Assembly (NCBI GenBank): GCA_027485675.1
Contig: JAIXQP010000032.1
Location: 1 to 43,542, forward strand
Direction of reading: 5' to 3'
Length of the DNA: 43,542 nucleotides
Source: Terriglobales bacterium
GTDB taxonomy: Bacteria; Acidobacteriota; Terriglobia; Bryobacterales; Bryobacteraceae
Part shown: positions 15,796 to 25,034 of the stretch, piece after piece
Position numbering within the stretch: position 1 is the stretch's first letter
Layout: each line of letters begins with the position of its first letter
Translations under genes and position numbers: made by a program
The notes under the pieces: generated by a model
Told to the model about the DNA's origin: nothing
The model's input: only the letters and a program-made list of their open reading frames with translations
Databases searched by the model: none

Positions 15796-17897
15796 ATCAT
15801 TCTCCGGCTCGCCAGCATAGCGGCCCGTTCCAAAGCCCCCGTCACGCGAAACGCCCCGGTCTCCAGCGCTGCCGCGGCCATCGCCCGCAACCGCTCGCCC
15901 TCGGCCACCGTCAACGCCCCATCCAACACCGCCACCACCGGCGTCTCCCGCCCATCCGGACGCTGTCGCAACTCCGCCAGGAATTGAAACCCATTCATCC
16001 CCCCCATCAACAAATCCACCATCACCATCCCCGGGCGCGCCTCGCTGAACAGTCGCAATCCGTCCTCGCCGCTTCCCGCCCGCAACGCCCGCCATCCCAT
16101 CTTCTCAATCACCCCGCCCAAAGCCGCTACCCCCGTTCCTACCAACAGAATCGCCTCGGACGGCTCCCCACTCCCGTGCCGCAGAATCGCCGCCGCCAGC
16201 GCCTCGTCCGCCACCGGCAGCAGCAACAGCTCCTCGGCCGCCACCCCCCGGTCGCCCTCTTTGCCCGCTAGCAGCACCACGGGAACCCCCGCCGTCTCCG
16301 GGTCGGCCTTCATCTGCCGCACCACCGCCCACTCCGCCACCAGCGGATCCACCACCACCAAAGCCGGCCGCTCCTCCCGAATCTTCCGCAGCGCCGCCTC
16401 GCCGTCTGGCGCCAGCGCCGCCTCCAATCCGTGCTTGCCCAGTTCCCCCTCCAACTGCCCCAGCGCGACCATCCCGCCCATCACCACCGCCGCCGGACGC
16501 CGCCGCGCCACTCCCGCTGCCCGGGTGGCAAAATACCCCGGCGTCACCTCCGCCGGCAGCTGCATCGTAAACGTCGACCCCTTCCCCAGAGTCGATTCCA
16601 CTGTCACGTCCCCGCCCAGCAGCCGGCACAGCCGCCGCGTAATCACTAATCCCAAGCCCGTCCCTTCATGCTTGGCCCCTTTCTTGGGCTGTTTCACCTC
16701 CAACTGCGAAAACGGCTCAAACAACCGCTCCAAATCCTCCCGGCGAATCCCCGGCCCCGAGTCCATCACCACGAAATCCAACCAATCCCGGTTCTGCCGG
16801 CGCACCCGGCTGACCCGCAGCCGGATCTCGCCGTTTTCGGTGAACTTCGCGGCGTTGCTCGCTAAATTCAGCAATCCCTGCTTGATCCGCGTCACATCAC
16901 TGAACATCCGCCCCGCTCCCGGCGCCACGTCCACCACCAGCCGGTTCCCCTGCTTCTTCGCGAGCGGCTCCACCAGCCCCATCACCTCCCGGACCAACTC
17001 CTCCACGCCGAACTCGCTCGGGCTCACCTCCAATCGCCCCGCTTCAATCTTCGATAACTCCAGCACCCCGTTAATCAGCACGAGCAGGTGCTTGCCCGCC
17101 GATTCAATCCGCTGCAAGTCCACCAGATCCTTCGTCCGGCCCGCCTCCAGCGCCTCCTCCTGCTGCATCTGCGTATAGCCGATGATCACGTTCAGCGGCG
17201 TCCGCAGCTCATGGCTCATGCTCGCCAAGAACGCGCTCTTCACTTCGCTCGCCTTCTCCGCCGCTCGCCGCCGGTTCGTCACCCGGTGGTTCTCAATCGC
17301 GAACAAGGCAAACAATGCCACACAACAGATCACCGTCAACGCCGCCGTCTGCCGCATCTGCTCGGTCAGCTCCGTGCTGAACTGCTCCTCGGACACGAAC
17401 ACCCGCTTCTCTAACTCCTCCAGCTTCTCCACTAACTGGTCCATCGTCTGCTTGCCGAAGTTACTCCGCATCAGCAAATCGGCCGCCCCCGGATCCCCCT
17501 CCTTCACCAGTTCCACCGCCGTCTGCAACTCCCCCATCTTCGCCCGCGCCAGCTTATCAATCTCCAACACCGCATCCCGCACCGGCGGCTGCTGCTCCCC
17601 CACTAAATGCAGATAATTCAAAATCTCCGGTATCTGCGCGGCCGCTCGCTCGTAAGGCTCCAGATAACTCTGCTGCTGCGTCAACAGGTAGCCGCGCTGC
17701 CCCGTCTCTCCCCGGTACAGCACCACCAGCAGCTGCCGGATCGTCCCCACCGCCTGCCGCGTCTGCGACGCCTGCAGACTCGTCCGCTGCGCCTGCTGCC
17801 AGTTCAGATAGATCGCCCCCGTTCCCAGCGTCAACGCCAACGCGCCGATCAGTACATAACCCACTTCATCGAGCGGCCTGCCGCGCCATTGCAACAT
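15792..17897 (-). CDS. Hybrid sensor histidine kinase with CHASE3-like sensor
   Basis: The 701-residue protein has a transmembrane segment (about 13-31), a CHASE3-like periplasmic domain (about 35-180, with RGETGQRGYLLTQ), a second transmembrane segment (about 185-201), HisKA with MSHELRTPLN (His229) and an HATPase domain (N-box NLASNAAKFT at 344-353; DSGPGI; HEGTGLGL). Two receiver-like domains follow (about 463-570 and 577-695). Each keeps an Asp after its third strand (VVVD; VMVD) but lacks the N-terminal acidic pair that binds magnesium, so they may be pseudo-receivers. It is coupled by overlap to the CheY-like gene and divergent by 34 bp from the sigma54-type regulator. Confidence 0.9.
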   Translation of the reverse strand: MLQWRGRPLDEVGYVLIGALALTLGTGAIYLNWQQAQRTSLQASQTRQAVGTIRQLLVVLYRGETGQRGYLLTQQQSYLEPYERAAAQIPEILNYLHLVGEQQPPVRDAVLEIDKLARAKMGELQTAVELVKEGDPGAADLLMRSNFGKQTMDQLVEKLEELEKRVFVSEEQFSTELTEQMRQTAALTVICCVALFALFAIENHRVTNRRRAAEKASEVKSAFLASMSHELRTPLNVIIGYTQMQQEEALEAGRTKDLVDLQRIESAGKHLLVLINGVLELSKIEAGRLEVSPSEFGVEELVREVMGLVEPLAKKQGNRLVVDVAPGAGRMFSDVTRIKQGLLNLASNAAKFTENGEIRLRVSRVRRQNRDWLDFVVMDSGPGIRREDLERLFEPFSQLEVKQPKKGAKHEGTGLGLVITRRLCRLLGGDVTVESTLGKGSTFTMQLPAEVTPGYFATRAAGVARRRPAAVVMGGMVALGQLEGELGKHGLEAALAPDGEAALRKIREERPALVVVDPLVAEWAVVRQMKADPETAGVPVVLLAGKEGDRGVAAEELLLLPVADEALAAAILRHGSGEPSEAILLVGTGVAALGGVIEKMGWRALRAGSGEDGLRLFSEARPGMVMVDLLMGGMNGFQFLAELRQRPDGRETPVVAVLDGALTVAEGERLRAMAAAALETGAFRVTGALERAAMLASRRMI

Positions 17898-17931
17898 TTC
17901 TCTATCCTACGGCTTGTTACCCTAAAGAAGC

Positions 17932-19278
17932 TTGTCCCAACCCGTTACCATCCTCGCCGTCGACGACGATCCCCTCTCGCTTGAGCTCCTCTCGGACGCC
18001 CTCCGCCCCCTCGCCGTCCGCGTCCTCACCGCCCCCCACCCCGACGCCGCCATGAAGCTCGTCCACGCCGAGCGCCCGCAAATCGTCATCCTCGATCTCA
18101 TGCTCCCCGGCCGCTCCGGCCTCGAACTCACCGAAGAGATCCTCCAACACGCCCCCACCACCGACGTCCTCCTCCTCACCGGCCACTACACCCCCGAATC
18201 CGCCGTCGAAGCCGTCCGCCGCGGCGCCTGCGACTATCTCACCAAGCCCATCCAAGTCGCCGCCCTCCGCGCCCGCATCGGCCAACTCCTCGAAGACCTC
18301 CAAAAACGCCTCGACGCCGCCCGCCTCGAAACCGAACTCGTCCGCGCCCATCGCTTTGAAGGCATGGTCGGCTACAGCGCCCAAATGCTCGAGCTCTTCG
18401 CCATGATCCGCCGCGTCGGCCCCCACTTCCGCGTCGCCCTCATCCGCGGCGCCACCGGCACCGGCAAGGAACTCGCCGCCACCGCCCTCCACCGCCAATC
18501 CCGCGTCGCCTCCGGCCCCTTCGTCGTCTGCAACTGCTCCGCCATCACCGAAACGCTCTTTGAAAGCGAGATGTTCGGCCACATCAAAGGCTCCTTCACC
18601 GGCGCCACCCACGATAAAAAAGGCATGTTCGAAGCCGCCGACGGCGGCACCCTCTTCCTCGACGAACTCGGCGACATGCCCTTCGCCATGCAGTCCAAAC
18701 TCCTCCGCGCCATTCAGCAGCAGGAGATCAAGCCCGTCGGCGCCAACACCCCTAAAAAGGTCTCCTGCCGCGTCGTCGCCGCCACGAACCGCGACCTCGA
18801 AACCATGATGGGCGCCGGCGAATTCCGCGAGGATCTCTATTACCGACTCTCCATGGTCGAACTCCACCTCCCCCCGCTCGCCGAGCGCATGGAGGACTTC
18901 CCCTACCTCGTCCGCACCTTCATCGAACGCTACGCCGTCGAGTACGGTAAATCCATCCGCGGCATCACTCCCCGCGCCCAGGCCGTCCTCGCCCGCCACC
19001 CTTGGCCCGGCAATATCCGCGAACTCGAAAACGTCCTCGGCAGCGCCTGCATGATGGCCGAAACCGACATGGTCGATACCCGCGACCTCCCCGCCATGTT
19101 TCAACGAAACGTCGCGCCCTCCCAGCCGTCCTATCAGGAGATGCTCCCCCTCGCCGAAGTCGAACGCCGCCACGCCCGCTGGGTCCTCGATCAGCTCCAA
19201 GGCAACAAAAGCAAGGCCGCCGAAATCCTCGGCATCACCCGCAGCACCCTCTATCGCATCCTCGGAGAACCCGAGTGA
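17932..19278 (+). CDS. Sigma54-dependent response regulator, NtrC type
   Basis: The 448-residue protein has a receiver (Asp11-13, phosphoacceptor Asp55, Lys105), an AAA+ domain (Walker A GATGTGKE 173-180; Walker B GGTLFLDELGD; R-finger region REDLYYRL) and a C-terminal Fis-type helix-turn-helix (about 410-446, NKSKAAEILGITRSTLYRI). The sigma54-contacting loop reads GSFTGA (220-225) rather than GAFTGA. It would activate sigma54 promoters when phosphorylated. The start is TTG at 17932 with AAAGAAG before it; no ATG fits the receiver start. It lies divergent from the hybrid kinase, its probable partner, and its stop overlaps the following phosphatase start. Confidence 0.92.
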   Translation: MSQPVTILAVDDDPLSLELLSDALRPLAVRVLTAPHPDAAMKLVHAERPQIVILDLMLPGRSGLELTEEILQHAPTTDVLLLTGHYTPESAVEAVRRGACDYLTKPIQVAALRARIGQLLEDLQKRLDAARLETELVRAHRFEGMVGYSAQMLELFAMIRRVGPHFRVALIRGATGTGKELAATALHRQSRVASGPFVVCNCSAITETLFESEMFGHIKGSFTGATHDKKGMFEAADGGTLFLDELGDMPFAMQSKLLRAIQQQEIKPVGANTPKKVSCRVVAATNRDLETMMGAGEFREDLYYRLSMVELHLPPLAERMEDFPYLVRTFIERYAVEYGKSIRGITPRAQAVLARHPWPGNIRELENVLGSACMMAETDMVDTRDLPAMFQRNVAPSQPSYQEMLPLAEVERRHARWVLDQLQGNKSKAAEILGITRSTLYRILGEPE

Positions 19279-20456
19279 TTCTCACTCTCTTCGCCGCCGC
19301 CCTCGTCTACGTCGGAGCCCTCACGGACGCAACCGCCACGCTCGTCTGGGGCGACCCCGCGAAGTCCGGCAACGCCATCGGCCGCAAAGGCGCGGGCCTC
19401 GGCCTGGTCACCGTCGAAATCGCTGGCCAGTCCCACAAAACCGCCGCCTCTTACCTAACCATCAAAGACCTCCAGCCCGACACCGTCTACCCCTACCGCA
19501 TCGTCCGCCTCGGCGAACCCGTCCTCGAAGGCCGCCTCCGCACCTGGCCCCGCCAGGCCCAACGCCTCATCTTCTTCGTCATCGGCGATTGGGGCAATGG
19601 CAAAAAGGCCCAATACGAACTCGCCTTTCGCATGGAAGCCGAACGCCGCCGCCTCCGCGAACGCGGCGACGAAGTCCGCTTCGTCATGTCCGTGGGCGAT
19701 AACATCTATGGCCTCCGCGAAACCGGCAAGACCGACAGCGAATGGGTCAAAAAGTTCTTCCTCCCCTACGCCCCGCTCCTCCGCGAAATCCCCTTCTACA
19801 TGGTCGCCGGCAATCACGACGGCAACGAAAGCGAGTCCGCCGAAGACCTCGAAACCCAACTCGACAACACCTTCACCCCGAACGGCCCCGGCCAGCGCTG
19901 GTTCCACTTCACCTACGGCAACCTCGCCGAGTTCTTCGCCCTCGATTCAACGCGCAATCAACTCGCCGGCCCCCGAGCCGCCGTCTATACCCCCGATGGC
20001 GAACAGTCTAAGTGGCTCGCCGCCCAACTCACGCAGCCCGCGCTCCCCTGGCGCCTCGCCATCCAGCACCACCCCATGTTCACCGCCGGCCCCGACCATC
20101 CCCCCTTCCTCCCCCAAACCGCCCACTGGTTCAATCTCTACCGCGATCACGGCGTCCGCGCCGTCTTCTCCGGCCACGAACACAACCTCCAGTTCTCCGC
20201 ACAATCCCCCGCCACCGGTCACATGCAATTCGTCGTCGCCGGCTCCGGCGGCCAGCTCCGCCCCGGCAACGTCACCCGGAAAATGGCCGCCAATCACATC
20301 GCCGCCTGGGCCCCCCAGCGCGCCTTTCTCATCGTCGAACTCAACCGCGACAAACTCACCATCACCCCCGTTTCCGTCGATCCCGTCCGCCTCACCAATG
20401 CCTCCGGGGAACCCGTCCCGGCTCCCATCGAGGTAACCAGAACGAAACCGAATTAA
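19275..20456 (+). CDS. Exported purple-acid-phosphatase-like metallophosphoesterase
   Basis: The 393-residue protein starts at GTG overlapping the regulator stop (GTGA). A signal peptide (about 1-20) is followed by a short beta domain like the N-terminal domain of purple acid phosphatases (about 20-95), then the metallophosphoesterase core. The metal-ligand blocks are in order: FFVIGDWGNG, MSVGDNIYG, VAGNHDGN, AIQHHPMF and FSGHEHNLQF. It is predicted to hydrolyse phosphomonoesters in the periplasm; the real substrate is unknown. It heads a same-strand series with an Omp85 barrel, an exported kinase-like protein and a nucleotide-translocase-like carrier. Confidence 0.88.
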   Translation: MILTLFAAALVYVGALTDATATLVWGDPAKSGNAIGRKGAGLGLVTVEIAGQSHKTAASYLTIKDLQPDTVYPYRIVRLGEPVLEGRLRTWPRQAQRLIFFVIGDWGNGKKAQYELAFRMEAERRRLRERGDEVRFVMSVGDNIYGLRETGKTDSEWVKKFFLPYAPLLREIPFYMVAGNHDGNESESAEDLETQLDNTFTPNGPGQRWFHFTYGNLAEFFALDSTRNQLAGPRAAVYTPDGEQSKWLAAQLTQPALPWRLAIQHHPMFTAGPDHPPFLPQTAHWFNLYRDHGVRAVFSGHEHNLQFSAQSPATGHMQFVVAGSGGQLRPGNVTRKMAANHIAAWAPQRAFLIVELNRDKLTITPVSVDPVRLTNASGEPVPAPIEVTRTKPN

Positions 20457-20516
20457 GCCTACTAGCACGTCCGAAAATCGCTATGCTAGGTCTAATTCGC
20501 CCGGGAGACCCTCTCT

Positions 20517-21761
20517 TTGCTCAGACGATTTGCTCTTTTGATACTTTCCCTCTCCGCGGTTTCCGCCCAAACCGCCAGCCGAACCCAGGAAATCGAGCAG
20601 GAACGCGACAAGAAGGCCGCCCTCCTCAAACCCGAAGTCGTCACCAAGGAAGAAGGCTTCCTCCGCAATTTCAAGGACAAGAAATACCTCGAACGCTTCG
20701 CCGCCGGCTTCAACGGCGTCCGCGCCAAAGTCGGCAACATGGTCGTCGGCTCCGGCTTCGCCTTCGGACCTGAATACTACCGCGAAGACCTCCTCAAAGG
20801 CGAACTCACCTTCCGCTCTTCCGCCCAGGTCTCCACCCGCGGCTACCTCAAGCTCGACGCCCAAGCCACCCTCCCTCGCCTCGCCAGCAGCCGCATCAAT
20901 CTCGACCTCCACGCCACCTACCGCAACTACGGCGCCATCGACTACTACGGCCCCGGACCCGACTCCTCCCGCGACGGCCGCTCCAACTACCGCCTCGAAG
21001 ACACGACCCTCGAAACCGTTCTCACCTTCAAACCCAGCCGCCACGTCCGCTTCGGCCCCTCCCTCGCCTACCTCAACACCAACGTCGGCCCCGGCACCCG
21101 CGACCCCCAGTTCATCTCCAGCCACAAAATCTACAACGTCCCCGGGATGCAGCAGCAGTCCGACTTCCTCCGCACCGGCGTCTACGGCCAGTTCGACTAC
21201 CGCGATAACCCCCTTGGCCCCAAAAACGGCGGCAACTACGTCATGAACTACTCCTGGTTCAACGACCAGCGCCTCAACCAGTTCAACTTCCGCCGCCTCG
21301 ACATCGACCTCCAGCAGTTCATCGGCTTCTTCAACCGCACCCGCGTCATCGCCCTCCGCGCCAAAGGAACCTTCACCGATACCGACCGCGACGAAGCCGT
21401 TCCCTTCTATCTCCAACCCGTCCTCGGCGGCGCCAATACCCTCCGCGGCTACCGCAACTTCCGGTTCTCCGACCGCAACATGGTCATCTACAACGCCGAA
21501 TACCGCTGGGAGATCTTCGCCGGCCTCGATGGCGCCATCTTCGCCGACGCCGGCAAGGTCACCCACCGCCGCGGTCTCGCCACCAACTTCAAGGACCTCG
21601 AATCCTCCGTCGGCTTCGGCCTCCGCTTCAACGCCCGCAACGCCACCTTCATGCGCATCGATACCGCCTTCTCCCACGAAGGCTTCCAAGTCTGGTTCCA
21701 GTTCAACGACATCTTCAATCAACGCAAATTCGGCACCACCGTCGGCCAGCCCATCTATTAG
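20517..21761 (+). CDS. Omp85/BamA-family outer-membrane barrel (surface antigen)
   Basis: The 414-residue protein has a signal peptide (about 1-18), a short charged region (about 20-55), then a 16-strand-like beta-barrel. The Omp85 hallmark is in VLGGANTLRGYRNFRFSD (about 304-321), where RGY matches the lid-loop motif, followed by NAEYRWEIFAGLDGAIFADAG. No POTRA repeats are evident, so this is a barrel-only member rather than BamA itself. It probably inserts or exports a partner at the outer membrane. The start is TTG at 20517 (LRRFALLILSLSAVSAQ). The next gene begins 14 bp after its stop, so it is likely co-transcribed. Confidence 0.85.
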   Translation: MLRRFALLILSLSAVSAQTASRTQEIEQERDKKAALLKPEVVTKEEGFLRNFKDKKYLERFAAGFNGVRAKVGNMVVGSGFAFGPEYYREDLLKGELTFRSSAQVSTRGYLKLDAQATLPRLASSRINLDLHATYRNYGAIDYYGPGPDSSRDGRSNYRLEDTTLETVLTFKPSRHVRFGPSLAYLNTNVGPGTRDPQFISSHKIYNVPGMQQQSDFLRTGVYGQFDYRDNPLGPKNGGNYVMNYSWFNDQRLNQFNFRRLDIDLQQFIGFFNRTRVIALRAKGTFTDTDRDEAVPFYLQPVLGGANTLRGYRNFRFSDRNMVIYNAEYRWEIFAGLDGAIFADAGKVTHRRGLATNFKDLESSVGFGLRFNARNATFMRIDTAFSHEGFQVWFQFNDIFNQRKFGTTVGQPIY

Positions 21762-21774
21762 GAGAACGACCCCG

Positions 21775-23364
21775 ATGACGAAAACCCTCTCTCTCCTCCT
21801 CCTCGCGGCCTCCCTCCTCTCCGCCCGCAAGTTCCACGACGACGACCCCCTCCTCCGCGAACCCCAGCCCCGCAACGTCGAAAAGGCCGAAAACCGCAAG
21901 CTCAGCGACTACTACGACCTCTTCCTCCATCAATTCGGCCCCCCCGGCGAACACCAGCCCGAAAAAGGCGAACCCATCCGCGCCAAAGGCGTCAACACCC
22001 TCGGCGATCCCATGGAAGGCGCCTGGTGGGAAAAGCGCCACTTCTTCAAGACCATGTCCCGCGCAGAACTCCAACGCGGACCCGCCTACGGCCAGCCTCC
22101 CTCCCTCGACGGCAAATGGACCGTCATCGGCGCCAAGAACGAAGGGGTCACCCCCGGCTTCGTCATCGTCGACCCCCGCAAGAACGTCTACTTCATCAAG
22201 TTCGACCCCCTCTCGAACCCCGAAATGGCCACCGCCGCCGACTCCATCTCCTCCCGCTTCTTCCACGCCCTCGGCTATCGCGTCCCCGCCAACTTCCTCG
22301 TCTCCTTCCCCATGGAGCAGCTCGAAATCGGCACCGACGTCACCCTGGCCGATACCACCGGCCGCAAGCGCGCCATGACCCGCCGCGATCTCTACGAGGT
22401 CCTCCTCAAAGTTCCCAAGGACGAAAAAGGCCACTACCGCGCCACCGCCTCCGCCACCCTCCCCGGCAAAACCATCGGCCCGCCGCGCTGGTTCGGTACC
22501 CGTGCCGACGATGTCAACGACATCGTCCCCCACGAACACCGCCGCGACCTCCGCGGCCTCCACGTCATCGACGCCTGGCTCGGCCACGACGACTCCCGCG
22601 CCATCAACAACGTCGATATCCTCGTCAAGGAAAACGGCGTTCAATACGTCCGCCACTACCAACTCGATTTCGGCTCCACCCTCGGCTCCGCCACCCAAAA
22701 AGCCAACAGCCCCCGCTCCGGCGTCTACTTCTTCTCCTGGCGCGAGTCCGCCAAACTCCTGTTCAGCCTCGGCGCCTACGTCCCCTATTGGGCCCGCGCC
22801 CGATACCCGGACCTCCCCTCCGTCGGCCGCCTCGAATGGAAGACCTTCCTGCCGGAACGCTGGCGCCCCGAATACCCCAACCCCGCCTTCCAAAACCGCC
22901 TCCCCGATGACGAGTTCTGGGCCGCCAAACAAGTCATGGCCTTCTCGGACGACGACATCAAAGCCATCGTCGAAACCGGCCAATACTCAGACAAAAAGTC
23001 CGAAGCCTGGGTCATCGAGTGCCTCACCAAACGCCGCGACAAGATCGGCCAGACCTACTTCGCCAAAGTCCTCCCCCTCGATAACTTCTCGATCCAGGAC
23101 CGCACCCTCCGCTGGACCGACCTCGGCCGCAAGCACAACCTCCACGCCCCGGAAACCGTCAAGCTCCAGTGGTTCACATTCAATAACGAAACCAGCGCCA
23201 AAGCCCCCATCGCTGGAGCCACCGGCAACGTCCTGCCCAGCGCGGAACCCGGCTACTACCTCGTCGAACTCGTCAACCCCGCCAAGCCCGCGCAGACCAT
23301 TAGCGTCTACGTCCGCCAGCGCAACGGCGCCGCCTCGGTCGTCGGAGTCGAACGGGCATGGTAA
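21775..23364 (+). CDS. Exported protein with atypical kinase-like motifs, unknown function
   Basis: The 529-residue protein has a Sec signal peptide (about 1-17) and no known annotation that I recall. Its centre carries an ordered set of kinase-like motifs: VYFIKFD with Lys142; a helix DSISSRFFHALGYRVP; LGHDDSRAINNVDIL (270-283), resembling the catalytic loop of HipA, PI3/4-kinase and Fam20-type kinases (D..R...N); then YQLDFGS with Asp298-Phe-Gly. This suggests an extracytoplasmic atypical kinase or a relic of one; I cannot show activity. The ATG at 21775 has GGAGAA upstream. The gene lies between an Omp85 barrel and a nucleotide-translocase-like carrier; its end overlaps the latter by 7 nt. 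Confidence 0.75.
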   Translation: MTKTLSLLLLAASLLSARKFHDDDPLLREPQPRNVEKAENRKLSDYYDLFLHQFGPPGEHQPEKGEPIRAKGVNTLGDPMEGAWWEKRHFFKTMSRAELQRGPAYGQPPSLDGKWTVIGAKNEGVTPGFVIVDPRKNVYFIKFDPLSNPEMATAADSISSRFFHALGYRVPANFLVSFPMEQLEIGTDVTLADTTGRKRAMTRRDLYEVLLKVPKDEKGHYRATASATLPGKTIGPPRWFGTRADDVNDIVPHEHRRDLRGLHVIDAWLGHDDSRAINNVDILVKENGVQYVRHYQLDFGSTLGSATQKANSPRSGVYFFSWRESAKLLFSLGAYVPYWARARYPDLPSVGRLEWKTFLPERWRPEYPNPAFQNRLPDDEFWAAKQVMAFSDDDIKAIVETGQYSDKKSEAWVIECLTKRRDKIGQTYFAKVLPLDNFSIQDRTLRWTDLGRKHNLHAPETVKLQWFTFNNETSAKAPIAGATGNVLPSAEPGYYLVELVNPAKPAQTISVYVRQRNGAASVVGVERAW

Positions 23365-24740
23365 ACGACGATCGCCCGGAGCACCGAACCCGCCCCGAAC
23401 TCCGCACCCACGCGAGCTTCCCCGCCTTCAAGGCGGTCGGCGAAAAACCCAAGGGCCCCCTCGAAAGGGCCCTCTCGTTCCTGGCTGACGTCCGCGCCGG
23501 CGAAGCCCCCGGCGTACTCCTCCTCACGGCGAACGTCTTCCTCCTCCTATTCGCCTACTATCTCCTGAAGACCGCGCGCGAGGCCCTTATCCTCTCTGAA
23601 GGCGGCGCCTACATCAAGGCCTACTCTGCCGCCGGCCAGGCCGCGCTGCTCATGCTCCTTGTCCCGGTCTATGGCTACATCGGCGCCAAGGTGGACCGCG
23701 TCAAACTCCTCACCGGCCTCACCGGCTTCTTCGCCTCCCATCTCCTGCTGTTCTCCTTCTTCGGCACGCAGGGCTATCAGGAGGGAGTCGCCTTCTACAT
23801 CTGGGTCGGCATCTTCAACGTCTTCGTCATCTCCCAAATCTGGGCCTTCGCCAACGATATTTACACCGAGGCCCAAGGCAAGCGCCTCTTCCCGATGATC
23901 GGCGTGGGCAGTTCGCTCGGCGCTTGGTTAGGCGCCGAAGCTGCCGCGCAACTTGTCGGAGGCTTCTCTCTTACGCCTTATCAGCTGCAGCTCCTCGCAG
24001 CCGCAATCCTAGTCGTTTGCGCCGCCATCACGGTCATCGTGAACCGCCTCGAAACCCAGCGCGCGACCCCGGAAATGGCCGCTCACGCGACGGAGAAACT
24101 CGAAGGCCCCGGCGGCTTCGAACTGATTTTCAAGAGCCGCTATCTCACCTGGATCGCCCTGCTGACGGTACTCCTCAACGTCGTCAACTCCACCGGCGAA
24201 TTCCTCTTGGGTCAGGTAGTCTCTGAGCAAGCCAAAGCGATCTCCGGCGCTGATCTCGCCGCGCAGAAGCAGTTCATCGGCCAGTTTTACGGCCGTTTCT
24301 TCAGCATCGTAAACCTGCTCGGCTTCCTGCTGCAAACCTTCGCCGTCTCCCGCATCTTCGCCTTCCTCGGAGTCCGCAACGCCGTTTACGTCCTCCCGTC
24401 GATAGCCCTGATGAGTTACTCGGTCCTGGCGGTAGCGCCTATCCTAAGCGTCGTCCGCATCGCCAAAACACTAGAAAACGCGACCGACTATTCGCTCCAG
24501 AACACGGTCAAGCAGGCCCTTTATCTGCCCACCTCCCGCGAAGCGAAGTACAAAGCCAAGGCCGCCATCGATACATTCTTCATGCGCTTCGGCGACGTCC
24601 TGCAGGCCGGCATCGTGAAGATGGGCGCCGAACTCTCCTTCAGCCTCCCGGCCTTCGCCTGGCTCAACGTAGCGTTCACGATTCTCTGGCTAGGCATCGC
24701 CAGCCGCCTCTCCGCCGAACACCGCCGCATGGGCTTCTAG
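23358..24740 (+). CDS. ATP/ADP translocase-like (NTT/TLC family) membrane carrier
   Basis: The 460-residue polytopic protein has about 12 transmembrane segments after a charged 50-residue N-terminus. LLLFAYYLLKTAREALIL near the start and later ANDIYTEAQGKRLFPMIGVGSSLG fit the NTT (TLC) carriers and their relatives in free-living bacteria. Proven members exchange ATP for ADP in intracellular bacteria and plastids; relatives in soil bacteria have unknown cargo. The ATG overlaps the stop of the kinase-like gene, so the two are translationally coupled. Pairing with an exported kinase-like protein makes nucleotide export an attractive but unproven idea. The last third has less C-biased codons than the start. 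Confidence 0.8.
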   Translation: MVNDDRPEHRTRPELRTHASFPAFKAVGEKPKGPLERALSFLADVRAGEAPGVLLLTANVFLLLFAYYLLKTAREALILSEGGAYIKAYSAAGQAALLMLLVPVYGYIGAKVDRVKLLTGLTGFFASHLLLFSFFGTQGYQEGVAFYIWVGIFNVFVISQIWAFANDIYTEAQGKRLFPMIGVGSSLGAWLGAEAAAQLVGGFSLTPYQLQLLAAAILVVCAAITVIVNRLETQRATPEMAAHATEKLEGPGGFELIFKSRYLTWIALLTVLLNVVNSTGEFLLGQVVSEQAKAISGADLAAQKQFIGQFYGRFFSIVNLLGFLLQTFAVSRIFAFLGVRNAVYVLPSIALMSYSVLAVAPILSVVRIAKTLENATDYSLQNTVKQALYLPTSREAKYKAKAAIDTFFMRFGDVLQAGIVKMGAELSFSLPAFAWLNVAFTILWLGIASRLSAEHRRMGF

Positions 24741-24809
24741 CGTCTGTGGGCCTCGCATCCTTTGTCCACGATTGCGATCTACGGTAACCTTGAGAAGGAC
24801 ACCTGGATT

Positions 24810-25034
24810 ATGGAAGTGCCATTCACAGCAGAACAGGAAGCGAAACTGGCGAAGATGGCGGCGATGGCGGGTACAGATGCCCCAGGGTTGGTCAAAGACG
24901 CCGCTCTGCAGCTTCTCGAAGAGGACATCAGATTTCGGGCCGCCGTTCTCGAATCGATAGCCTGCGCCGATAAGGGAGAGCTCATCGAAGAGGAAGAAAT
25001 GGACGCCCGCTTCGAAAATCTGCTTCGCTCGTAG
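24810..25034 (+). CDS. Antitoxin of a ParE-type TA pair
   Basis: The 74-residue acidic protein (MEVPFTAEQEAKLAKMA at the start, then LVKDAALQLLEED and a Glu-rich tail) resembles small antitoxins found upstream of RelE/ParE toxins: an N-terminal helical part and an acidic C-terminus that would wrap the toxin. The ATG at 24810 was preferred to an upstream TTG at 24762. Its stop is directly followed by the toxin ATG. Base composition is more balanced than the strongly C-biased neighbours, which suggests the cassette was acquired. Confidence 0.75.
   Translation: MEVPFTAEQEAKLAKMAAMAGTDAPGLVKDAALQLLEEDIRFRAAVLESIACADKGELIEEEEMDARFENLLRS

Noticed and set aside
17917-19200. Long minus-strand open frame (427 aa) opposite the sigma54-type regulator
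   Set aside because: Gly/Glu/Ala/Asp-rich shadow created by C-ending codons on the plus strand; the opposite frame has complete receiver, AAA+ and Fis domains.
20481-22983. Minus-strand frames of 472 and 422 aa over the Omp85 and kinase-like genes
   Set aside because: Low-complexity acidic sequence typical of antisense to C-biased genes; no initiation signal.
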